A stretch of 64,000 nucleotides of DNA from Microcoleus sp. bin38.metabat.b11b12b14.051 (GCF_013299165.1 NZ_JAAFKD010000007.1:62001-126000), one strand, 5' to 3'; shown: positions 45,484 through 54,350, counted from the stretch's first letter. The notes: generated by a model not told the origin, from the sequence alone. A program made the numbers and translations.

Positions 45484-46069
45484 GGGATTTGTCAACAAGG
45501 ATTTGTCTTGCCTCAATATCTCCCGCCCTTTGCAAGTTTCGGCACCGGGAAATAGTGGATTCATTAATAATGTATGCCGAGTTGGCTAAAAAGTCAATCT
45601 ATATATCTTTATGTGTAAAATGGGCGTTGCGACCCTACTTTGATAAAATTTGTCGCTTGCTTAAAGAAATTAGACCTGTGCCGCTCCCAGCTTTCCTCTT
45701 CTAAAATTATCTGCGTTTATCTGTGTTTATCTGCCTAACATCTGCGGTTTTTTTTTCGATCGCAGACTCACGCAACAGCTTTATTGAGTAAGGTTCGTAT
45801 TGCACACCCTACTTTGATCGGATGTGTCGGTTTCTTAACGAAACTTGACAATAAATTAAGAATTATTGCCATAAAACACAGGTAAAGTTGTGAGAATGGC
45901 GAGTCAAATCCCAACCAGCAAAAGCGTTCGAGCATTTTTTCCATCTGTAAATCCTGAGAAAGTTACTATTTCTAAAGGATTCATTCGGTGAGAAAATCTC
46001 AAACAACCTTAAAATTTAGCAGTAATCGCCCGATCGGGCAAATCTCAACCAGCATCAGGAAAAATACCT
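45484..46069. other. 586-bp divergent spacer upstream of chlB
   Basis: Contains a 12-nt-period repeat near 45710-45750 (TTATCTGCGTTTATCTGTG type). A copy of GGTTCGTATTGCACACCCTA near 45792 partly echoes GCGTTGCGACCCTACTTTGA near 45626. I see no gene. The chlB promoter and leader must lie in the last 200 bp. Confidence 0.5.
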
Positions 46070-47593
46070 ATGAAATTGGCTTATTGGATGTATGCAGGCC
46101 CAGCCCACATCGGCACTTTGCGCGTGGCGACTTCCTTCAAAAACGTCCACGCAATCATGCACGCACCGATTGGAGACGACTATTTTAACGTCATGCGCTC
46201 CATGTTGGAGAGAGAACGGGACTTCACTCCGGTAACTACCAGCGTCGTAGACAGACACGTACTGGCGCGGGGCTCCCAGGAACGGGTGGTGGACAATATC
46301 ACCCGCAAAGACAGAGAAGAGCAGCCAGATTTAATCGTGTTGACTCCGACTTGCACCTCTAGCATTCTGCAAGAAGACTTGGAAAACTTTGTTAACCGAG
46401 CTCAATTGGATGCGAAAGGTGACGTAATGCTGGCGGATGTTAACCATTACCGGGTAAACGAACTGCAAGCAGCCGATCGCACTTTAGATCAAATCGTCCA
46501 ATTTTACATTAACAAAGCCCGCAAAAAAGGCGATTTAGAAGGTAAAAGCGAAAAACCATCGGTGAATATTATCGGTATGTCTACGCTGGGTTTCCACAAC
46601 CAGCACGACTGCACCGAGTTGAAGCGTTTGATGGCGGATTTGGGAATTGAAGTTAACGAAGTTATTCCCGAAGGTGCTTCGGTTCATAACTTGAAAAGAC
46701 TGCCGCGCGCTTGGTTTAACTTGGTTCCTTATCGGGAATTGGGGATGATGGCGGCGAGTTATTTGGAGCAAGAATTCGGCACACCTTGCGTGGATATTAC
46801 GCCGATGGGTGTGGTGGAAACGGCGCGCTGCATCCGCAAGATTCAGGAAGTTCTGAACGCGCAAGGTGCGAATGTTGATTATGAAGATTTTATTGACCAA
46901 CAAACGCGGTTTGTGTCTCAGGCTGCTTGGTTCTCAAGGTCGATCGACTGCCAAAACTTAACCGGCAAAAAAGCGGTCGTATTTGGCGATAACACGCACG
47001 CTGCGGCGATGACGAAGATTTTGGCTCGCGAGATGGGAATCCACGTTGTGTGGGCTGGAACCTACTGCAAACACGATGCTGATTGGTTCCGGGAAGAGGT
47101 AAAAGGGTATTGTGATGAAGTGCTGGTGACGGAGGATCACGGTGCGATCGGAGATGCGATCGCCAAAGCAGAACCTTCCGCGATTTTCGGCACGCAAATG
47201 GAACGCCACGTGGGTAAAAGGCTTGATATTCCGTGCGGTGTGATTGCTGCGCCGATTCACGTGCAAAATTTCCCGATCGGCTACAAGCCATTTTTGGGTT
47301 ATGAAGGCACGAATCAGTGCGTAGATTTAGTCTACAATTCCTTTACTTTGGGAATGGAAGACCACTTGCTAGAAATCTTCGGCGGCCACGATACTAAGGA
47401 AGTGATTACTAAAGGTATTTCGGCTGATTCTGATATGAATTGGACAAAGGATGGACAAGCAGAGTTGAATAAAATCCCTGGTTTTGTGCGGGGTAAAGTG
47501 AAGCGGAATACTGAGAAGTTTGCTCGCGAGCGCGGTATTGCTTTAATTAATGCTGAGGTGTTGTACGCAGCCAAGGAAGCTGTCGGCGCGTAG
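46070..47593 (+). CDS. chlB: Light-independent protochlorophyllide reductase subunit B
   Basis: A 507-residue ChlB. It starts [20 protein letters not shown] and contains Asp36 ([12 protein letters not shown]), the unusual aspartate ligand of the NB-cluster 4Fe-4S centre. It continues with [47 protein letters not shown] and the C-terminal small domain [20 protein letters not shown] typical of BchB/ChlB. With ChlN it forms the catalytic component of DPOR, which reduces ring D of protochlorophyllide in the dark using electrons from ChlL. chlL and chlN are not in this window, as is usual in cyanobacteria where chlB is unlinked. No unusual residues were seen. Confidence 0.97.
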   Translation: MKLAYWMYAGPAHIGTLRVATSFKNVHAIMHAPIGDDYFNVMRSMLERERDFTPVTTSVVDRHVLARGSQERVVDNITRKDREEQPDLIVLTPTCTSSILQEDLENFVNRAQLDAKGDVMLADVNHYRVNELQAADRTLDQIVQFYINKARKKGDLEGKSEKPSVNIIGMSTLGFHNQHDCTELKRLMADLGIEVNEVIPEGASVHNLKRLPRAWFNLVPYRELGMMAASYLEQEFGTPCVDITPMGVVETARCIRKIQEVLNAQGANVDYEDFIDQQTRFVSQAAWFSRSIDCQNLTGKKAVVFGDNTHAAAMTKILAREMGIHVVWAGTYCKHDADWFREEVKGYCDEVLVTEDHGAIGDAIAKAEPSAIFGTQMERHVGKRLDIPCGVIAAPIHVQNFPIGYKPFLGYEGTNQCVDLVYNSFTLGMEDHLLEIFGGHDTKEVITKGISADSDMNWTKDGQAELNKIPGFVRGKVKRNTEKFARERGIALINAEVLYAAKEAVGA

Positions 47594-47653
47594 TTAGTTA
47601 GGTGAGGGCATCTGTTGTGGATGCCCTTGCTTATTTATCAAATTTCAGATAAA

Positions 47654-47992
47654 ATGACACAGGATAGTAATCTACTTTGGACTGGTTATTCATTCAATAA
47701 TGTTCCAATACGCCTCACTAGAGAGCGGTGGCAGCATATCTTGAAAGAGCACCCTGAAATGCAAGCTCAATATGAGCGAGTTTTAGAAACTTTAGAGAAC
47801 CCCGATTTGATTCAAATCGATGACGTTACAGGTGGGTTACTTGCTCTGCGCTTCTATCCCTTAATTCCCGAAAGTAGGAAATTTGTGGTAGTGGTGTATT
47901 TAGAAATAAATAACTATGATGGATTTATCACAACAGCTTACCTCAGAAGACAGCCATCATCAAATAAGCGAATAATATGGACACAACAGTAA
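47654..47992 (+). CDS. Small PBECR2-like protein, possible toxin
   Basis: A 112-residue protein. The diagnostic stretch is IRLTRERWQHILKEHPEMQ, followed by a helix ending VLETLENPDLIQIDD and beta-strands LLALRFYPLIP, KFVVVVYLEI and GFITTAYLRRQ. The LTxERWxHIxxxHPEM pattern and the AYLRR end resemble small proteins placed by some databases in the PBECR2 (barnase/EndoU/ColE5/RelE-like) nuclease fold. I cannot verify this without a profile search. The gene overlaps the next one by 16 nt, as toxin-antitoxin pairs do, and follows chlB closely. The ATG at 47654 is preferred to a TTG at 47615. Function is unproven. Confidence 0.65.
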   Translation: MTQDSNLLWTGYSFNNVPIRLTRERWQHILKEHPEMQAQYERVLETLENPDLIQIDDVTGGLLALRFYPLIPESRKFVVVVYLEINNYDGFITTAYLRRQPSSNKRIIWTQQ

Positions 47993-48456
47993 AAATTCTC
48001 GAAGATTCCACAACTATTACAGGTTTCTACGATCGGGAAGCGGATGTTCTCTATCTCTCCCTAGGAGAACCGCGAGAGGGTGTAGCTGTGGATATTAGCG
48101 ATGGAGTTATCGCCCGTTATCATGAGGATAGTGAAACAATTGTCGGCATTACTTTAATTGGGTTGCGGCAGCGGGTATTAAAGGAATTAAATCACAAACT
48201 ATACGTAGTACCTCATGCCAATGGGTGGGCTGTGAGCGAGGACAATGTAGAGTCAAGTGAAAAGGTGTTTGCTACTCAGGAAGCAGCTTTAAAATATGCC
48301 GTGGGTTCAGCAAAAGCTAGATGGCTTGAGGTGGTAATTTATGGTGAAAGTGGGGAAGTTCAGGAAGTGATCAATCCGGCGATAGATGCGCTGTTGCAGC
48401 GTAGAAATCAGCCAGAATCAGAGTCGGGGAAACGTGAATGTTTGGAAAGTGTTTAG
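47977..48456 (+). CDS. DUF2283-DUF2188 fusion protein, possible antitoxin
   Basis: A 159-residue protein with two small domains. Residues about 15-65 match DUF2283 (YDREADVLYLSLGEPREG, then VDISDGVIARYHEDSE and GITLIGLRQR). Residues about 75-130 match DUF2188 (YVVPHANGWAVSEDN, KVFATQEAALKYAVGSAK, EVVIYGESGEVQEV). The C-terminal 30 residues are charged and disordered. DUF2283 genes commonly sit beside small toxin-like genes in cyanobacteria. Here the ATG lies inside the last codons of the PBECR2-like gene, so coupled translation is likely. The fusion of these two domains in one antitoxin-sized protein is unusual in my experience, which is not a database statement. Confidence 0.78.
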   Translation: MDTTVKILEDSTTITGFYDREADVLYLSLGEPREGVAVDISDGVIARYHEDSETIVGITLIGLRQRVLKELNHKLYVVPHANGWAVSEDNVESSEKVFATQEAALKYAVGSAKARWLEVVIYGESGEVQEVINPAIDALLQRRNQPESESGKRECLESV

Positions 48457-48534
48457 GTGGAGGTATCTGAAAGTGCGATCGACCGCGAGAAAAATTGCTA
48501 CACTAAAATTAGTCGATCGCACTTTTAGACAGTC

Positions 48535-49167
48535 TTATTCTGCCGCCATACTCTCTTCAGGCTCATTTTCCGCCTCAAAATCCACCTTCTCATACATATC
48601 TGCCAGCGGCACTTCAACTTGAAAGAAATTAAAAACTAGCGCTGCATCTTCCTCATCGTACTGAGTGTACGACCAACGCTTGTTTGCCAACTTGCAATAC
48701 TGCTCCACATAAACTCGCGATTGGTCAATTAGAATATACTCTTGAAAGGTCGGCAGCGTTTGATAAAACTGAAACTTATCGCTGCGATCGTAATTTCTGG
48801 TAGATTTCGATAAAACTTCTACAATCACTTGAGGATTTATTACAGTATCTTTGCGATTGTTGTAATACTCAGGTTTGCCCGCAATTACCATCACATCGGG
48901 ATAAGTATAAAATCGCTTTTTCGGCATCCACAGGCGCACGTCACCCATGAAGATGCGATAATTCTGTTTTTTGATAGCAAGACTCAAAGCAATGTACAAA
49001 TTACCAGAAATTTGATTGTGATTGGTAGATCCGCCTGTCATAGGAATAATTTCTCCGTCGAGATATTCGCTTTTGTCTTCTGCTGCTTCTTCCAAAGCTA
49101 GATATTCTTCTGGAGTAAAGTAGCGCTGTGATGTTGGCTGTTCTGTTACTTGTAGAGTAGCTGTCAC
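48535..49167 (-). CDS. Uma2-family endonuclease-like protein
   Basis: A 210-residue Uma2 protein: YFTPEEYLALEEAAEDKSEYLDG, then IIPMTGGSTNHNQISGNLYI, the PD-(D/E)xK core FYTYPDVMVIAGK and PQVIVEVLSKSTRNYDRSDK, then QFYQTLPTFQEYILIDQSRV. The C-terminus has the usual acidic tail. This is the third Uma2 copy in the window, less like the one at 38216 than that one is like standard family members. It converges on the DUF2283 gene and stands alone. Nuclease activity is inferred from the fold only. Confidence 0.9.
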   Translation of the reverse strand: MTATLQVTEQPTSQRYFTPEEYLALEEAAEDKSEYLDGEIIPMTGGSTNHNQISGNLYIALSLAIKKQNYRIFMGDVRLWMPKKRFYTYPDVMVIAGKPEYYNNRKDTVINPQVIVEVLSKSTRNYDRSDKFQFYQTLPTFQEYILIDQSRVYVEQYCKLANKRWSYTQYDEEDAALVFNFFQVEVPLADMYEKVDFEAENEPEESMAAE

Positions 49168-49269
49168 GGTTTTTTACCCAACTTAATTCATATCTTGCGT
49201 CCAGTTTAACATTGTCCGAAAATGCGCGTGGCGAAGCTCGCGCGCACTTTCAGACAGTCGCAACCCAAA

Positions 49270-49443
49270 TTAGTCGATCGGATCGAACAGTAGAGTCAAT
49301 CGAGCACCGGGAAGCAGTTGTTTGAGAACTCGCAAGTGACCATCTGCATCAGACCAACTGCGAAACCGACCCACAACTGTCCTTTGCAGGTTCGGAAGCA
49401 AACGAACCACAATCCACGGTTTGAGAAGCTTTTCATACCGCAT
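49270..49443 (-). CDS. Small conserved basic protein of unknown function
   Basis: A 57-residue protein, MRYEKLLKPWIVVRLLPNLQ followed by VGRFRSWSDADGHLRVLKQL and a LLFDP end. It has pI-raising Arg/Lys residues and a probable beta-alpha-beta pattern. From memory this looks like a small cyanobacterial hypothetical family in which KPWxVVRLLPNxQ is conserved, though I cannot name it. AAGGAG lies 11 nt before the ATG at 49443, deciding this start over 49476. Its position next to a small ribbon-helix-helix gene on the other strand suggests nothing definite. Confidence 0.65.
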   Translation of the reverse strand: MRYEKLLKPWIVVRLLPNLQRTVVGRFRSWSDADGHLRVLKQLLPGARLTLLFDPID

Positions 49444-49658
49444 AATAGATGTATCTCCTTTGTAAATTGGAGCCAAAGCCAGTCCTGAGCCCTCGGAAGC
49501 GTCGGACTGGCTTTTGACTGATCCGAAATCGGATTAGAGGAATTGTAACATAATAAGCCCAAATTTGTGTCAGTCCAGTTTTAAGAACAGAGTAACAACA
49601 CGATCGGGAGCCTAAGCTTGTACCATTAAAAGCGTTAGTCAACCAACCAACTTTTACA

Positions 49659-49841
49659 TTGAGCAAGCGCGTTCACGTCACCTTTCCTGATTACGTATAT
49701 GAAGCTTTAGATCGATGGGCTGACAAACAAGGCAGATCCACAGCTAACCTGATAGCCTTTCTCGTGGAAACAGCTTTATTGGAAGCCCAACAAAGGGGAG
49801 AAGTACCCTCTGGGCCAGAAAAACCCAAAAGCGAGACTTAA
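49659..49841 (+). CDS. Ribbon-helix-helix (CopG-like) protein
   Basis: A 60-residue protein with a beta-strand (KRVHVTFPDYVYEAL), then a helix-turn-helix pattern (LDRWADKQGRSTANLIAFLV) and a short Pro/Lys tail. This is the ribbon-helix-helix fold of CopG/Arc-type DNA-binding dimers, often antitoxins or small repressors. The start is a TTG at 49659, and I find no better in-frame ATG. There is no partner toxin in the next kilobase, which is repeats, so it may be an orphan antitoxin or a plain regulator. Confidence 0.78.
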   Translation: MSKRVHVTFPDYVYEALDRWADKQGRSTANLIAFLVETALLEAQQRGEVPSGPEKPKSET

Positions 49842-49898
49842 AAACTTCTCTCGTGGGTTATGGATGCGTATCACCCGATCGCACTTATAGTTAGTTCG

Positions 49899-49949
49899 TA
49901 GGGTGCGCCGCCACCAAAAATCTCTGACTTACATATCGACAATCTAATA
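49899..49949. repeat. Left half of a GGTGCGTCGC-family element
   Basis: AGGGTGCGCCGCC and the following 35 nt match the left part of the complete copy at 50242-50298, but the right terminal repeat is replaced by the tandem unit that begins at 49950. Confidence 0.7.
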
Positions 49950-50015
49950 GCACGTGCAGTCTCCGGCGGGGGACTCTGCCAATAAAAGATAATTTGTATG
50001 GATTGAAAAGTGTAG
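49950..50015. repeat. 66-bp unit, copy A (empty site for the 102-bp MITE)
   Basis: Begins GCACGTGCAGTCTCCGGCGG and ends GATTGAAAAGTGTAG. Copy B at 50054-50232 is nearly the same sequence but interrupted by a 102-bp insertion, so copy A shows the uninterrupted state. Confidence 0.85.
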
Positions 50016-50105
50016 CAATACCTTTGAAAAAGCGAATCATCTGTAGGGAAACGGCACGTGCAGTATCCGGCGGGGGACTCTGCCAATAAAACATAATTTA
50101 TATAA

Positions 50106-50207
50106 CAATACGGTTCAGTTAAGATTGTCATTGCGAGGAACGAAGCAATCGCAGTATCTATTTTTCATATGTTTTATATGTAGGAATCTCTTATCTGAAC
50201 CGTATTG
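50106..50207. mobile_element. 102-bp MITE with 19-bp inverted ends and 10-bp target duplication
   Basis: The ends CAATACGGTTCAGTTAAGA and TCTTATCTGAACCGTATTG are inverted repeats with one mismatch. ATTTATATAA occurs exactly on both sides (50096-50105 and 50208-50217), as a target-site duplication. The interior contains CATTGCGAGGAACGAAGCAA, a motif seen in REP-like repeats of many bacteria. The element carries no ORF and needs a transposase from elsewhere. Confidence 0.88.
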
Positions 50208-50241
50208 ATTTATATAAGATTGAAAAGTGTAGTAGTCGTAG

Positions 50242-50298
50242 GGTGCGTCGCTATGAAAAATCTCTAACTAAATATCGATAATCTGAAAGCGACGCACC
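50242..50298. repeat. Complete GGTGCGTCGC-family palindromic element
   Basis: Terminal inverted repeats GGTGCGTCGCT and AGCGACGCACC (11 bp, perfect) enclose 35 nt. The interior matches the inverse complement of the copies at 6299-6355 and 50400-50456. Confidence 0.85.
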
Positions 50299-50399
50299 TA
50301 TCCCATCACTCACAGACTTTAAAACAATGCAACACTTATGTTACAAAAGAAGTGTTGGGCCCCGTGAAACTCCAGGTAGTTTACTCCAGTATTTTGTAA

Positions 50400-50456
50400 G
50401 GTGCGTCGCCATAAGATTGTCTATCTTTTCCTAGGGATTTTTTATAGCGACGCACC
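50400..50456. repeat. Complete GGTGCGTCGC-family palindromic element
   Basis: The 10-bp terminal inverted repeats are at 50400-50409 and 50447-50456. It lies 25 nt before the stop of the NACHT gene and may act as its terminator. The whole spacer 49842-50480 is repeat-derived. Confidence 0.85.
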
Positions 50457-50480
50457 CTACGAATACTACAACTATATTAA

Positions 50481-53400
50481 TTAACTTTCCCACACAATTT
50501 GGCAAATCCACCGCACAATCGCTCCAATCATATCAGATTGACTGGGTGAAAAAACTGTCAGCGAATCCGCGTTATAGTCGCCAACAATCGCAATATTACC
50601 GTCAAACTTGCTTAAATCATTGACAAAAGTCTCGCTAAATCCAGTCGCCTCTTCCCCCCGCGAGTTGTAGAATACAAAGATGCAAGATTTCTCGCTATCC
50701 ATCAGCAGCAAATCCCAATAGGTTTGTAAATCTGCCATTGTTTTCGGTGTGCCATCCTCACATTTGGGACAGCCTTGTTTCAGCATTTGGGTGTAAATCT
50801 TGGTGGCGGGGTTGTCGGGGTTGATGAAGTTTTTGCTGTCGATGCACAAAAGTTGGATTTGATTGGATAATTCGGCTTGATTATTGATTTCTCTGGCAAT
50901 GTCTTGGGGGAAAGTTTGCCAGTTGGGAACTTGGGGATGGGGTGTGGTGGGTGGATAGTGCCATGCGTCATAGAAGGTGGGGTAAGGGAGATTTTGGGCA
51001 CAGTGCCAGATGACTGCGTAGGAATTTTCGCATCTATCAAAGTCATTTTCGTAAGTCTTCTCGGATAGGCAATCCTTTAAGGCAGTGACAACCCCTGTTA
51101 TTTGCTGAGTTTCTGTCAAAACTTCTTTTAAACTATCTGCTGCTTGCTTCCGGGTAGATTCATTCTCAGAGGTACGGATTAACTCAGTTAAAGCGGCGAT
51201 CGCATCTGGGTTGCCTTTGTCTATTTTTCCTAAATTATATGCTGCCTGCTTCCGGATAGATTCATTCTCAGAGGTACGGATTAACTCAGTTAAAGTGGCG
51301 ATCGCATCTGGGTTGCCTTCGTCTATTTTTCCTAAATTATATGCTGCCTGCTTCCGGATAGATTCATTCTCAGAGGTACGGATTAACTCAGTTAAAGTGG
51401 CGATCGCATCTGAGTTGCCTTTGTGTATTTCCCCTAAGCTTTCTGCTGCGGACAGCCGGATAGATTCATCCTCAGAGGTGCAAATTAACTCAATTAAAGT
51501 GGCGATAACATCTGGGTTAACTTTGCCTATTACCCCTAAGCTTTCTGCTACCCACTGCCGGGTATCTTCATCCTCAGAGGTACGGATTAACTCAGTTAAA
51601 GCAGCGAGCGCATCTGGGTTGGCTTTGCCTATTTTCCCTAAGATTGCTGCTGCCCACCGCCGGGTATCTTCATCCTCAGTGGTACGAATTAACTTAGTTA
51701 AAGCCGCGATCGCATCTGGGTTGCCTTCGTCTATTTCCCCTAAGCTTTCTGCTGCCCACCGCCGGGTATCTTCATCCTCACAAGTACGAATTAACTCAGT
51801 TAAAGCGACGATCGCATCTGGGTTACTTTTGCCTATTTCCCCTAAGCTTGTTGCTGCCTGCCACCGGATATATTCATTCTCAGAGGTGCTGATTAACTCA
51901 ATTAAAGTGGCGACCGCATCTGGGTTGCCTTCGTCTATTTCCCCTAAGCTTTCTGCTGCCAACCGCCGGGTATCTTTATTCTCCGACGTGCTGATTAATT
52001 CAGTTAAAGCTGCGATAGCATCTGAGTTTCCTTTACCTATTTCTCCTAAGCTTACTGCTGCTAAAAACCGGATATATTTATTTTCAGAGGTGCCGAGTAA
52101 CTCAGTTAAAGCTGCAATCGCATCTGGGTTTATTTTGTCTATTTTACCTAAGCTATCTGCTGCTTCCAGCCGGGTACATTCATCACCCAAAGTGCGGATT
52201 AACTCAGTTAAAGCGGGGATAGCTCTTATACGATCGCTCTCTGGCAATACTGCTTTTGCTCCTTCTGCAATTAGATATAGCAATGTCTGCGAATTCTGTT
52301 TTTCTATATAGAAAACACTCCATCCAAACAGGACAATGAGTCCAACTATCTCATCAGCCAAAGAACAATCCTTAAACTCATTAATTAAGATAGCAGCTAG
52401 AAAATAGGCTCGATACCAATAAAACTCATCTTCAATTCCATCATCAAACTCCACCAACGCCCGAATAAACGCTTCCTTCTCCTCCCTATCCACATCCTTT
52501 CGCCCCATCCACAGCAACATCACCTCTTTCCACTGCCGCTCAAAAATCCGATAAATCCCCTGCTGCGGATTCTGCGGCACATGATTCAAGAAAAAGTGCC
52601 AATCCTCAATCTCGCACGCTGCAAAATATTCCTGAAAAGAAGGATGATAGAAAGCATAAACAGATTTCAGCGGGTTTTGGGCATCAACTCCGACTCGATT
52701 CAACCAACCTAATTCAATTGCTTTTTCAAATAACTCAGGATGCGGTTGCGCCAGATGTTGGATCACAAACCAATCCGGCAATATCGATTTATATCCAGCT
52801 TCAATTGCTGTCAGTGCAAACCTTCTCAAGGCAGCATTTAAGTTTGTTCTCTGTGCTGCTGTTGTCGGAAAGGCTAGTTTCTTGAAATCATAAAGCGCTA
52901 CCACAAATACTTCATAAAGTTCGGCTTTAGTATCCGGTAATTTTTGCTGTCCGAATTCCCAAGTTAAACACAGCAGGAATAACCGCAGGGGATTGCGTGC
53001 TAAATCTTTGATTCGCTCTTTTCCCGGTTCGTCTAAGGCGGCGCGGAGATTCGCTGCGCGAAGAACCCCCCCCAGCCCCCCCTTGGTAAGGGGGGGAGTA
53101 AGAGTGGAGGTGGTTTCTTTGGCGCGAAGAACCCCCCCCAGCCCCCCCTTGGTAAGGGGGGGAGCAAGAGTGGAGGTGGTTTCCAGGCTTGGTAAGGGAT
53201 TAGGAATTGGGTCAGTTTCTCCCCTTGGTAAGGGGGGATTAAGGGGGGTAAACCATTTATCGATAAACAATTTCACTTGATCGCAATTATCGCCATCTCC
53301 ATAGCTAAAATCGAGCATTTTATAAGTATCAAAATCAGATAGGGCATTCCCCGTAGCCTCCCAAATATTCAGGCGACAACTGATTATTATTCGTACCTTA

Positions 53401-54350
53401 TCGAATACCCGTTCTCTCAACTGTGGCGATAGAGTTCCCAGGGAATCGGCTATTCCCATTTCATCCGCGCCGTCCAACAGCAACCAGATTTTTCCTTCAC
53501 TCAGTAATTCCTGAAATTCTTTCACCCATTCCGCAGGTGCAGCATCCAATTTTCCCGCCGCTATTCGCAGCCAATTTTCGATTAAATATTGGGACAAAGG
53601 TTTTTTCACCTCTGCTAAGGATATCCATACCGGCAAATATTCAGTTTCCGTCAATATGCGATCGCCAATTTTCAACAATTGAGTCGTTTTTCCCGCCCCC
53701 GGTTCGCCGATGACAGCAAGGCGTTTCCCCTTGCTTTTAGGGCTGTCGCTGTTGGCGAGGACTTTTTCGCAAAATTCGTCGTAACTGAGGGGAATGAGTT
53801 TTTCGGCTTCCTGATAAGCTTCGGAACCTGTTTGAGGGGAGAAATCATCGCGGCGCTGGGGTTTTTGCTGGCCTTCGATTAATCCCAAAGGCACGTGAAT
53901 CTCGTTGAGGTCGATTTTTCGCCCTAAGTCGTTAGCAAAAAAAGTGTTGGCTGCTTGTCGCTTGGCTTGGGCTGCGGCGCGGCAGGTTTCGCGCCAGTCG
54001 ATTTGGGTTGCTGGTGACGGAAACTCGGATGTTTTGGCTGTTTCTGGTGGTGAAATGTCGATCGACCCAGCAGAATATTCGCTTTTAAGCCACTTTCGCA
54101 GCGTTTCGGCTTTGCGAGCACCCGCTGTCTCCAGTTTTGCACAATTATAAGTGAATTTCTTGTAAATCTCGCCTCTGCGCTTCTTGTAAGCTTCAGCTTG
54201 AATGCCAAAAAGCAGCTTGCTATTCGCTTCTATCTCGCTTTCTCGTTTATCGATATTATTTTGTGCAAATCTCTCTATCAAGACATTAGACTGTCCGGGA
54301 GTAAGGCCACAGTCTACAGCCATCCGCTTGAGAAAATCATCCCACACCAT
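50481..54350 (-). CDS. NACHT NTPase with HEAT-like repeats and an in-frame repeat insertion
   Basis: A 1289-residue STAND protein. A helical N-terminal domain (MVWDDFLKRMAVDCGLTPGQ ... AYKKRRGEIYKKF) precedes the NACHT core: Walker A GEPGAGKTT from residue 215, Walker B IWLLLDGADEMG near 289, and IIISCRLNIWE. Residues about 368-433 are an insertion made of NPPLPRG and PPLTKGGLGGVLRA segments, encoded by a dispersed G/C-run repeat read in frame. NACHT sequence resumes at NLRAALDEPGKERIKDLARN. Eleven HEAT-like units of 34 residues (NPDAIAALTELIRTSENES type) span about 710-1083, and a C-terminal domain with GCPKCEDGTPKTMADLQTYW closes it. Related bacterial NACHT proteins can be antiphage. The effector activity is not apparent. 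Confidence 0.9.
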   Translation of the reverse strand: MVWDDFLKRMAVDCGLTPGQSNVLIERFAQNNIDKRESEIEANSKLLFGIQAEAYKKRRGEIYKKFTYNCAKLETAGARKAETLRKWLKSEYSAGSIDISPPETAKTSEFPSPATQIDWRETCRAAAQAKRQAANTFFANDLGRKIDLNEIHVPLGLIEGQQKPQRRDDFSPQTGSEAYQEAEKLIPLSYDEFCEKVLANSDSPKSKGKRLAVIGEPGAGKTTQLLKIGDRILTETEYLPVWISLAEVKKPLSQYLIENWLRIAAGKLDAAPAEWVKEFQELLSEGKIWLLLDGADEMGIADSLGTLSPQLRERVFDKVRIIISCRLNIWEATGNALSDFDTYKMLDFSYGDGDNCDQVKLFIDKWFTPLNPPLPRGETDPIPNPLPSLETTSTLAPPLTKGGLGGVLRAKETTSTLTPPLTKGGLGGVLRAANLRAALDEPGKERIKDLARNPLRLFLLCLTWEFGQQKLPDTKAELYEVFVVALYDFKKLAFPTTAAQRTNLNAALRRFALTAIEAGYKSILPDWFVIQHLAQPHPELFEKAIELGWLNRVGVDAQNPLKSVYAFYHPSFQEYFAACEIEDWHFFLNHVPQNPQQGIYRIFERQWKEVMLLWMGRKDVDREEKEAFIRALVEFDDGIEDEFYWYRAYFLAAILINEFKDCSLADEIVGLIVLFGWSVFYIEKQNSQTLLYLIAEGAKAVLPESDRIRAIPALTELIRTLGDECTRLEAADSLGKIDKINPDAIAALTELLGTSENKYIRFLAAVSLGEIGKGNSDAIAALTELISTSENKDTRRLAAESLGEIDEGNPDAVATLIELISTSENEYIRWQAATSLGEIGKSNPDAIVALTELIRTCEDEDTRRWAAESLGEIDEGNPDAIAALTKLIRTTEDEDTRRWAAAILGKIGKANPDALAALTELIRTSEDEDTRQWVAESLGVIGKVNPDVIATLIELICTSEDESIRLSAAESLGEIHKGNSDAIATLTELIRTSENESIRKQAAYNLGKIDEGNPDAIATLTELIRTSENESIRKQAAYNLGKIDKGNPDAIAALTELIRTSENESTRKQAADSLKEVLTETQQITGVVTALKDCLSEKTYENDFDRCENSYAVIWHCAQNLPYPTFYDAWHYPPTTPHPQVPNWQTFPQDIAREINNQAELSNQIQLLCIDSKNFINPDNPATKIYTQMLKQGCPKCEDGTPKTMADLQTYWDLLLMDSEKSCIFVFYNSRGEEATGFSETFVNDLSKFDGNIAIVGDYNADSLTVFSPSQSDMIGAIVRWICQIVWES
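51100..52225 (-). repeat. 102-bp tandem coding repeats (HEAT-like units)
   Basis: Eleven units of 102 bp within the NACHT gene. The units starting near 51199 and 51301 are almost identical in DNA, showing recent duplication, while the outer ones have drifted. GCGATCGCATCTG recurs in most units, so HIP1 sites repeat in register. Confidence 0.9.
53049..53249 (-). repeat. Dispersed CCCCCCCAGCCCCCCCTTGG repeat inside the NACHT coding sequence
   Basis: Two tandem copies of about 62 bp plus a diverged third piece, each with inverted G- and C-runs (CCCCCCTTGGTAAGGGGGG). It adds about 66 codons in frame. The same type of repeat is common between genes in cyanobacteria. Confidence 0.85.

Noticed and set aside
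51100-52225. The 102-bp periodic DNA as a CRISPR-like or satellite array
   Set aside because: It is coding sequence for HEAT-like units in the NACHT protein.
51211-52311. A 366-codon plus-strand frame with repeated Ser/Pro/Ile-rich units
   Set aside because: It is the complement of the 102-bp HEAT coding repeats. A unit length divisible by three keeps the antisense frame open.
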